43,658 nucleotides of DNA, taken from NCBI RefSeq assembly GCF_015207265.1, contig NZ_JADEXE010000018.1, positions 1 to 43,658 on the forward strand, in the 5' to 3' direction. This document shows positions 38,064-43,658 of the stretch, piece by piece. The stretch's first letter is position 1; each line of letters starts with the position of its first letter. The notes beneath the pieces are model-generated. The model did no database searches and had not been told where the DNA came from. It saw only the letters and a list, made by a program, of their open reading frames with translations. This DNA is from Nodosilinea sp. LEGE 07298 (GTDB lineage Bacteria > Cyanobacteriota > Cyanobacteriia > Phormidesmidales > Phormidesmidaceae). Made by a program: the position numbers and the translations under genes.

Positions 38064-38708
38064 ATGAAGGATTCCACTCCCGGCGACCAAAAGCAGCTTC
38101 TGCTGATTGACGACGACCCCAACTTGATCTTGTTAGTCAAGGACTATCTGGAGTTCCGTGGCTTTGAAGTCAAGACAGCAGGAAACGGGCGAGAAGCGCT
38201 GGACATGCTGGAAGACACCATCCCAGACATGATTATCTGCGATGTGATGATGCCCGAGATGGATGGCCATGCCTTTGTGCGCAACGTGCGCGAAAACCCC
38301 GCTACTGAGTGGATTCCCATTCTGTTTTTGTCGGCTAAAGGGCAAAGTCAGGATCGGGTTAAGGGGCTGAATACCGGTGCCGATGTCTACATGGTCAAAC
38401 CCTTTGAGCCCGAAGAACTGGTGGCTCAGGTCGAGTCTTCGCTCAAGCAAGCATCGCGGCTGATCAAGCAGCAAATTAAAGGTGGCGGCAGCCCGGCCAT
38501 TCAGGTGCCCTTTGATGTAGAGCTTACCCCGACTGAACTTCGGGTAGTGCAGTTTGTGGCCCGAGGCATGGCCAACCGTGAGATTGCTAACGAGCTACAG
38601 GTCAGCCAGCGCACGATTGAGAGCCACGTCAGCAATATGCTGGGTAAGACGGGTCTGAATAACCGCACCGAGCTAGCCCGCTGGGCGATCGAAAACAATA
38701 AGGCTTAG
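38064..38708 (+). CDS. NarL/FixJ-family response regulator
   Basis: The 214-residue product has a receiver domain (about 10-130) with DDD acid pocket residues (16-18), phospho-acceptor Asp60 in IICDVMMPEMDG, and Lys in MVKPF. A linker of about 20 residues leads to a LuxR-type helix-turn-helix (about 150-210): LTPTELRVVQFVARGMANREIANELQVSQRTIESHV. No sensor kinase lies beside it, so it is an orphan regulator here. Direct repeats just upstream (37985-38012) could be its own sites. I do not assign a symbol because several cyanobacterial orphan regulators share this layout. Confidence 0.9.
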   Translation: MKDSTPGDQKQLLLIDDDPNLILLVKDYLEFRGFEVKTAGNGREALDMLEDTIPDMIICDVMMPEMDGHAFVRNVRENPATEWIPILFLSAKGQSQDRVKGLNTGADVYMVKPFEPEELVAQVESSLKQASRLIKQQIKGGGSPAIQVPFDVELTPTELRVVQFVARGMANREIANELQVSQRTIESHVSNMLGKTGLNNRTELARWAIENNKA

Positions 38709-38788
38709 AAAAGGGTTTAAGGTACAGGGTGTGAGGTTTGAGGAGTTGCCTTGAACCCTATACCCGTGAACCGTGAACCTTTCCTCCT

Positions 38789-39994
38789 ATGACAACTGCG
38801 CCCCTCAGCTGGTCGGCCCTAGAAGAGATAGCCGACTTTTCGGTTGATTACGTCAATGGCCCCACCAATGCTCAGTCTCGGCTGCGCCTGTTTGGCCACC
38901 CCGAGAGTGCGGTACGGGTGACGCTCTACCGCGACAACCACGCCTGGTGCCCCTACTGCCAAAAAGTGTGGCTGTGGCTGGAAGAAAAGCAAGTGCCCTA
39001 CCGGATCGAAAAGGTCACCATGTTTTGCTACGGCGAGAAAGAAGCCTGGTACAAACGCAAGGTGCCTTCGGGAATGCTACCCGCCCTGGATCTGGATGGG
39101 CGGATGATTACCGAGAGCGACGACATTCTGCTGGCCCTAGAAAATGCCTTCGGTCCCCTAGTTTGGGGTATGAAAGACCCAGCGGTGGTACCCCTGCGCC
39201 AGCTGGAGCGGATGCTGTTTCGGGCCTGGTGTATGTGGCTGTGTCAGCCAGCGCGATCGCCCGCAGCAGACCAGCGGGCGGGCGACCAGTTTGTGGGCGT
39301 GGTGCAGCGGGTTGAGCAGGCGCTGGCCAGTACCCCTGGCCCCTTCTTTTTGCCAGAGTTTAGCACCGCCGATATCGTGTTTGTGCCCTATGTGGAGCGC
39401 ATGAATGCTAGCCTTTACTACTACAAAGGCTATGGGCTACGGGAAGAAAACCCTCGACTGAAGGATTGGTTTGACGGTTTAGAGAGCCGCTCTACCTATC
39501 GCGGCACTCAAAGCGATTTTCATACTCACGTGCACGACCTGCCGCCGCAGATGGGGGGCTGCTATGAGAATGATTTGCCCCAGACGCGCCGCAACCAGGC
39601 TCAGGTTGATCTAGGCCCCTGGTTTGGCCTGCCTGATGTCGCTTATCCAGAACCGGAGACGTCTCGGGTTGAGGCTCTGACCCGAATGGTGAAGCACCGG
39701 GACAACGTGATTAAAGTGAATCCTGTCGAGCGGGATGTGATTGATCTGGCCTTGCGCTGTGCGTTGACGCGTTTGATGACGGGGGAGGTGTGTGAGCCGC
39801 CCGCCGGATCAGAGATGGGACTGCGGTACCTGCGCGATCGCATCAATGTGCCCCGCGATATGTCGATCTACGCCGCCAAGCGCCTGCGCGAAGCGCTGGA
39901 GGCCACCGCTGCCCTGGCCGGAGACGCCCAACCCGAGCCACTGCCCATCCGCCATCGCCGCGACCAAGACCCGGCCAATTTTGCGATGGTATAG
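38789..39994 (+). CDS. glutathione S-transferase family protein with CPYC motif and C-terminal extension
   Basis: The 401-residue product has a thioredoxin-fold N-domain with the glutaredoxin-like motif CPYC at 54-57 ([20 protein letters not shown]), the cis-Pro segment [19 protein letters not shown], and a helical GST C-domain ending near residue 240. About 150 further residues follow, with [11 protein letters not shown] and a conserved-looking helical region near the end ([15 protein letters not shown]). Related long GSTs occur in cyanobacteria and plastids. Two active-site Cys point to thiol-disulphide or deglutathionylation chemistry rather than conjugation. It is convergent with mutL. 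Confidence 0.85.
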   Translation: MTTAPLSWSALEEIADFSVDYVNGPTNAQSRLRLFGHPESAVRVTLYRDNHAWCPYCQKVWLWLEEKQVPYRIEKVTMFCYGEKEAWYKRKVPSGMLPALDLDGRMITESDDILLALENAFGPLVWGMKDPAVVPLRQLERMLFRAWCMWLCQPARSPAADQRAGDQFVGVVQRVEQALASTPGPFFLPEFSTADIVFVPYVERMNASLYYYKGYGLREENPRLKDWFDGLESRSTYRGTQSDFHTHVHDLPPQMGGCYENDLPQTRRNQAQVDLGPWFGLPDVAYPEPETSRVEALTRMVKHRDNVIKVNPVERDVIDLALRCALTRLMTGEVCEPPAGSEMGLRYLRDRINVPRDMSIYAAKRLREALEATAALAGDAQPEPLPIRHRRDQDPANFAMV

Positions 39995-40007
39995 GGTTTG
40001 TGCGCTG

Positions 40008-40073
40008 AGGCACCCGGTCCCTTCCGTGCTGCTAATAGAGGCTTAAAGGCGGCATCAAAGGGACCGGGTGCCT
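40008..40073. terminator. long inverted repeat between the convergent GST and mutL genes
   Basis: AGGCACCCGGTCCCTT (40008-40023) and AAGGGACCGGGTGCCT (40058-40073) are perfect 16-bp inverted repeats separated by 34 bases. It starts 13 bases after the GST stop and ends 9 bases before the mutL stop, so it could end both transcripts. There is no T-run at either side. The size and the GC-rich arms also fit a small non-autonomous element. Confidence 0.7.
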
Positions 40074-40082
40074 AACCCCGCC

Positions 40083-41804
40083 CTAGATGCCATGGCTTTT
40101 GCCTACTACCCAGCTGCGGCGGAAGAAGCGAGCCAGGCTGCTTTCGCTCAGCGTTAGGCAAATGGGTCTGCCGTGGGGGCAGGTGCGCGGGTTGCGGGTG
40201 CGCTGCCAGTCATCGAGCAGGGTTTGCATTGTAGGGAGATTGAGCGGAGTGCCGTTGCGGATGGCGGTGCGGCAGGCGATCGCCACCTGTGCCGTATCCA
40301 GATTGCCGCCCAGGCTGAGTTCAAGCAGCGCGTCGGGCAGATCGTCGCGATCGCACAGGGGTTCTGGCACTTGCCGAATCGCCCAGCGGTTAGGGCCAAA
40401 CTCCTCCGGCGCTAGATCCAATCGCTGGAATTGCTCCAGCTGTTTTTCATTTAGCCCTTCCAACACAACTGGAGTAGCTAACGGCACCAGCTGCCACTGG
40501 TCTTGCAGCCGTTCGTAGAGCACCCGCTCATGGGCGATGTGCTGTTCAATCAGACACAGCCCGTCGGCTTGTTCGGCCAAAATGTAGCGGCTGTGCACCT
40601 GGGCGATCGCTCGCAAACTGCCGGGGCGATCGCGGTAGGGTAGCCCATCCGACAAATCGCCTGCTGGGCCATAAGCCCCTCCCGGTTCTGCCGTTTTGAG
40701 CAACTGGGTAACCCGCTGCTGCTGGTGACTATCGGGCAGACTAGCGGCATTCTGACCCAAAAGCGCCTCAATATGGCTCTGACAAAGCTTTACCCAGCCA
40801 TCGAGCTGGTGCAGATAAAGGGTGCTTTTGTCGGGGCGGCGGTTCCAGTCGATGTCGCTGGGGGCGACGGTGAGGTGGATAAAGGCCAGCGGGTAGCGGT
40901 GGCGGGGCAGGGTGTGGCGAAACGCTTGCAGAAGGCACTGCTCCAGCTCAGGTACCATCACCAGTCGCCCATTTACCGCTACTTTGACCCAGTCGGGGCG
41001 GGGGCGATGACAGCGATCGGGTAGGCCGATCAGACCGTAAATGCCTTTGTCCATGCCGATATCTTCCTCGGCCCAGGGAACCGCCTGCCAGCCCTCATGC
41101 AGATCGGTCTCAGCGAGCGATCGCACCATTTGCGGCACCAGGCCCCGAGCGGTGGGGCTGGGGGTCAGGGCTAGCCAGGGGCGATCGTTGAGCTGGGCGG
41201 CCCAGGTCACAGTGGGGTGAGCCAGGGCACAGTGGTACAGCACCCGCTGCACCTGGGCTAACTGGCGCGGGATGGCGGGCAACCGCTGGCGGCGGGCAGG
41301 CCAGCGATCGAACAGGTGGGTCAGGGTGACGACGCTGCCGGGGGCCATCGCTACGGGGATTGTGGCTAACGGTTCCCCCTGGGCCGAATAGTTAACCCGC
41401 CAGCCCGACTCATCGCTGGAGGGGCGACTGCAAATCTCTAGCTGGGCCGCCTGGGCCAGACTGTGCAGAGCTTCGCCCCGAAAGCCTAGACTGTGAACCT
41501 GCCACAGGTCGGCCTGGGTGCGAATTTTGCTGGTGCTGTGGGGAATCGCCGCCTGGTGAAGGTTGTCTAGGGCCATAGCGATGCCGTTGTCGGCCACCTG
41601 CACCCGCCCCTGCTCAGGCCAGAGGGCAATGGTGATATGGGTGGCCCCAGCATCAAGGCTGTTTTCGACCAGTTCGCGCACCGCTGCCGCCAGCGAGTCA
41701 ATTACCTCTCCGGCGGCAATGCTGTGAACCACTTCCCCAGGCAGCGGTTGAATAGGGCGACTGGGGTCGGTGGGGGGCGAGTCGGCGACAGGAATGGGAA
41801 CCAC
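40083..41804 (-). CDS. mutL: DNA mismatch repair protein MutL
   Basis: MutL couples mismatch recognition by MutS to strand incision. The 573-residue product has the GHKL ATPase with IAAGEVIDSLAAAVRELVENSLDAGAT, the DNG, STSKIRT and GFRGEAL motifs. The C-terminal domain resembles the endonuclease type: the metal-site motif is EQHIAHERVLYE at 420-431 (Glu420 replaces the usual Asp of DQHA), followed by WQLVPLATP, an ACR segment and CPHGRP at 542-547. A nick-making function is likely if Glu420 can bind metal. Start ATG at 41804; a longer N-terminus of about 20 residues precedes the ATPase fold. Confidence 0.95.
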   Translation of the reverse strand: MVPIPVADSPPTDPSRPIQPLPGEVVHSIAAGEVIDSLAAAVRELVENSLDAGATHITIALWPEQGRVQVADNGIAMALDNLHQAAIPHSTSKIRTQADLWQVHSLGFRGEALHSLAQAAQLEICSRPSSDESGWRVNYSAQGEPLATIPVAMAPGSVVTLTHLFDRWPARRQRLPAIPRQLAQVQRVLYHCALAHPTVTWAAQLNDRPWLALTPSPTARGLVPQMVRSLAETDLHEGWQAVPWAEEDIGMDKGIYGLIGLPDRCHRPRPDWVKVAVNGRLVMVPELEQCLLQAFRHTLPRHRYPLAFIHLTVAPSDIDWNRRPDKSTLYLHQLDGWVKLCQSHIEALLGQNAASLPDSHQQQRVTQLLKTAEPGGAYGPAGDLSDGLPYRDRPGSLRAIAQVHSRYILAEQADGLCLIEQHIAHERVLYERLQDQWQLVPLATPVVLEGLNEKQLEQFQRLDLAPEEFGPNRWAIRQVPEPLCDRDDLPDALLELSLGGNLDTAQVAIACRTAIRNGTPLNLPTMQTLLDDWQRTRNPRTCPHGRPICLTLSESSLARFFRRSWVVGKSHGI

Positions 41805-42149
41805 TCTCCAGGGGCAACTCTTTCAATGCTACTGCGAGAAGACCAGACCAGTACAAAGGATCGAGGATGGTTTGACAGCAGCGGCGATACCAGGATGAAT
41901 ACTCATTTTTGAAGCGATTTGCCTGCAGCTATCTAGAAAGACGCTCAAACACGCTTTAAAAAAATTCGCCAAAAGAAAAAATCGTAAAAATGGCGTCTAA
42001 CACCGTTTTGGGAGACAATCGATTGAATTTTCTCATTCATAGGAGCCAATTAGGCTGCAGTTTTGTCTATGTTTGCCATATAAAGTTTGCCGGACCTATT
42101 AAGGTTTGTTACATTGCAGGAGAACGCCTTCCTCAGGATCCTCCTCACC
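41805..42149. other. intergenic region between mutL and the rhodanese-like gene
   Basis: This 345-base gap separates divergent mutL and the rhodanese-like gene. It is AT-rich around 41950-42000. Two promoter-like pairs are visible for the rightward gene, TTGCCA-18-TATTAA (42073-42102) and TTGCCG-17-TACATT (42087-42115); they overlap, and I cannot choose. No further gene is seen. Confidence 0.45.
42073..42102 (+). promoter_or_regulatory. candidate promoter for the rhodanese-like gene
   Basis: TTGCCA (42073-42078), an 18-base gap, then TATTAA (42097-42102) resemble sigma-70 boxes, with a start near 42108 and a leader of about 40 bases. An alternative pair overlaps at 42087-42115. Confidence 0.35.
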
Positions 42150-42524
42150 ATGAATCGCTTCTTTGGCCTCCTGCCCAAGCCTTCTCCTCTGCGGCCCAAG
42201 TCGCGCGTGTACGACCTGAAAGAGCGGCTTGACTGGGGCGAACCAGCCCTGACTATCATCGACGTGCGCGATCGCGCCGACTTCAACCACAGCCACATCA
42301 CTGGCGCGATTTCCATACCCGCCGACTCGCTGATGGCTACGGCCCCTCAGTGCTTTGAGGTGACTCGCGATCTCTATGTCTACAGCAACACCGACGATGA
42401 GGCCGCTGCGGTAGCCGAGCAGCTGCGAGCCGCTGGCTTTTCTCGGGTGGCCATTGTGCGCGGTGGGGTCGCCGCATGGAAGGCCGCTGGCTTTCCGATC
42501 GAGGTCATCCGCACGGTAGCCTAA
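42150..42524 (+). CDS. rhodanese-like protein lacking the catalytic Cys
   Basis: The 124-residue product starts at the ATG at 42150, 12 bases after AGGA at 42134-42137. A longer frame from 42087 lacks support. It is a single rhodanese domain: ALTIIDVRDRADFNHSHITGAISIP matches the CH2A-type start, VRGGVAAWKAAGFPI the end. At the catalytic loop the sequence is YVYSNTDDEAA, with Ser79 where active rhodaneses have Cys, so sulfurtransferase activity is unlikely. Such inactive domains usually bind or scaffold. The role is unknown. Confidence 0.85.
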   Translation: MNRFFGLLPKPSPLRPKSRVYDLKERLDWGEPALTIIDVRDRADFNHSHITGAISIPADSLMATAPQCFEVTRDLYVYSNTDDEAAAVAEQLRAAGFSRVAIVRGGVAAWKAAGFPIEVIRTVA

Positions 42525-42690
42525 ACTGACCTAACGTAAATGTCACTGAAATAAGCTGAAATAAGCCCTCGCAGATCGCCAGAAGTCTCGGTCTGCAATA
42601 CTTTCTAAAATACAAGGGTGAGCACGGCCCACCAGCCTTAATTTAGTGACATTCGACATCGAGTAGCAACGTCAGACTAGCGGCAGCGGC

Positions 42691-43658
42691 ATGGGGCAGA
42701 CGACAGGCATTGTGCAGAATAGCGGTCATTCTTCTGCCGTAGAAAAGCTTGGTAAACAGGTGGTAACCTATAGCCGCGCCCACACCCTGGTGCCCACCTA
42801 CGAATGCTTTAACCGCTGCACCTACTGCAACTTTCGGGCTGAGCCGGGGCGATCGCCCTGGCTCAGGCTCAGCGATGTGGCGCAGCAGCTGCCCATGCTG
42901 CGCCAGCGAGGCGTATGTGAGGTGCTGGTGCTCAGCGGCGAGGTTGCCCCCGGTAGCCCCCGCCGCGCCGACTGGCTGGGCCACATTCGACAAATCTGCG
43001 AGCTGGCCCTAGAGGCTGAGCTGCTGCCGCATACCAACGCTGGCCCTCTGAGCCAAGCCGAGATGGCGCAGCTGCGTGAGGTTAACGTCTCAATGGGGCT
43101 GATGGTGGAGCAGGTGACACCCAAGCTGCTGGAGACGGTGCACCGCTACGCCCCCAGCAAGCGCCCCGAGGTGCGTTTGCAGCAGCTGGAGTGGGCGGGC
43201 GAACTGGGCATTCCCTTCACCACCGGGCTACTACTGGGGCTGGGTGAAACGGAGTCAGACTGGGTGGAGTCGCTGCGGGCGATCGCCACCATCCACCGCC
43301 GCTACGGCCATATTCAAGAAGTCATTTTGCAGCCCCACAGCCCCGGCCAGCACCAGCTACAGCCGAGGATGGCACTTGGTGAATCTGCCCTAGTGAGGGC
43401 CGTAGCTTTGGCAAAAGAACACCTGCCCGCCGATATCACCCTTCAAATTCCGCCCAACCTGGTCAGTCACACAGGACTGCTGGCTTGTCTGGCCGCAGGC
43501 GCACGCGATCTCGGCGGCATTAGCCCCATCGATGAGGTCAACCCCGACTACGATCACCCCACACCGGAGTCACTGCGGGCTGCGATCGCCCCCGCTAGTT
43601 GGCAACTGCACCCCCGCCTACCCGTCTATCCCAAGTACGATCGCTGGCTGCCTGCAAC
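42691..43658 (+). CDS. cofG: 7,8-didemethyl-8-hydroxy-5-deazariboflavin (Fo) synthase subunit CofG, partial at right edge
   Basis: CofG is a radical SAM enzyme that, with CofH, makes Fo, the deazaflavin used by cyanobacterial photolyases. An open frame runs from 42691 off the right edge (322 codons seen). The cluster motif CFNRCTYC puts the three Cys at residues 39, 43 and 46. Further markers are TTGLLLGLGET (SAM-binding region), ILQPHSPG and the closing GGISPIDEVNPDYDHP of CofG proteins. The ATG at 42691 is the first in frame after a stop at 42664-42666; a GTG at 42712 is possible. There is no strong ribosome binding site. Confidence 0.93.
   Translation, partial: MGQTTGIVQNSGHSSAVEKLGKQVVTYSRAHTLVPTYECFNRCTYCNFRAEPGRSPWLRLSDVAQQLPMLRQRGVCEVLVLSGEVAPGSPRRADWLGHIRQICELALEAELLPHTNAGPLSQAEMAQLREVNVSMGLMVEQVTPKLLETVHRYAPSKRPEVRLQQLEWAGELGIPFTTGLLLGLGETESDWVESLRAIATIHRRYGHIQEVILQPHSPGQHQLQPRMALGESALVRAVALAKEHLPADITLQIPPNLVSHTGLLACLAAGARDLGGISPIDEVNPDYDHPTPESLRAAIAPASWQLHPRLPVYPKYDRWLPA

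Overview
The window is chromosomal DNA from a cyanobacterium. The evidence is RNA polymerase genes in the cyanobacterial split form (rpoB, rpoC1 and rpoC2 as separate genes), the carboxysome shell gene ccmP, deazaflavin (Fo) biosynthesis (cofG), and many copies of the HIP1 octamer GCGATCGC (for example 2386-2393, 3194-3201, 3802-3809, 5131-5138, 5162-5169, 5411-5418). The moderately high GC, the HIP1 density and the dispersed palindromes suggest a filamentous Leptolyngbya/Nodosilinea-type genome, but that placement is inference. I see no transposase, integrase, CRISPR array, tRNA or rRNA, so this is mostly core chromosome with small accessory patches.

Layout. 1-2.3 kb: the end of an unknown gene coupled to a small winged-helix protein, then a DUF3370 exported protein (-) with a nested hairpin in its leader. 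2.3-6.6 kb: a large exported zinc metalloprotease (-), purN (+), and an atypical Crp/Fnr regulator (-) that shares its stop palindrome with purN. 6.9-9.1 kb: leuC (-) and a small BON-like protein (+) with a strong terminator. 9.1-12.1 kb: a leftward cluster cupin, DUF429, DUF4160 (broken by an in-frame TAG), DUF2442, mnmH. 12.2-14 kb: argS (+). 14.4-18.9 kb: a two-gene signalling operon made of an MHYT-PAS-GAF-histidine kinase-receiver hybrid and a receiver-coiled-coil-nucleotide cyclase. 18.9-22 kb: pyrG and hisD (-). 22.2-33 kb: rpsT, a TatD-family nuclease, rpoB, rpoC1 and rpoC2 (+), closed by a 25-bp perfect terminator hairpin. 33.1-35.3 kb: the RNase P RNA gene (rnpB), rnc, and a Gfo/Idh/MocA oxidoreductase. 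35.5-38.7 kb: a secreted orphan, ccmP, a fasciclin-domain protein and a LuxR-type response regulator. 38.8-43.7 kb: a long GST-like protein, mutL (-), a rhodanese-like protein that lacks its Cys, and cofG cut by the right edge.

How the genes fit together. Most are housekeeping: transcription (rpoBC1C2), translation (rpsT, argS, mnmH), RNA processing (rnpB, rnc), nucleotide and amino-acid synthesis (purN, pyrG, leuC, hisD), repair (mutL), cofactor synthesis (cofG) and the carboxysome (ccmP). The less ordinary parts are the kinase/cyclase operon, whose cyclase lacks the usual transition-state Arg and whose kinase has a GAF domain with a Cys where cyanobacteriochromes attach bilin; the DUF4160/DUF2442 toxin-antitoxin-like pair with a nonsense codon, inserted ahead of mnmH; and several palindromes and direct repeats in regulatory positions. 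I found no convincing wholly new multi-gene system. The two-component/cyclase pair and the interrupted DUF4160 module are the best candidates for follow-up.
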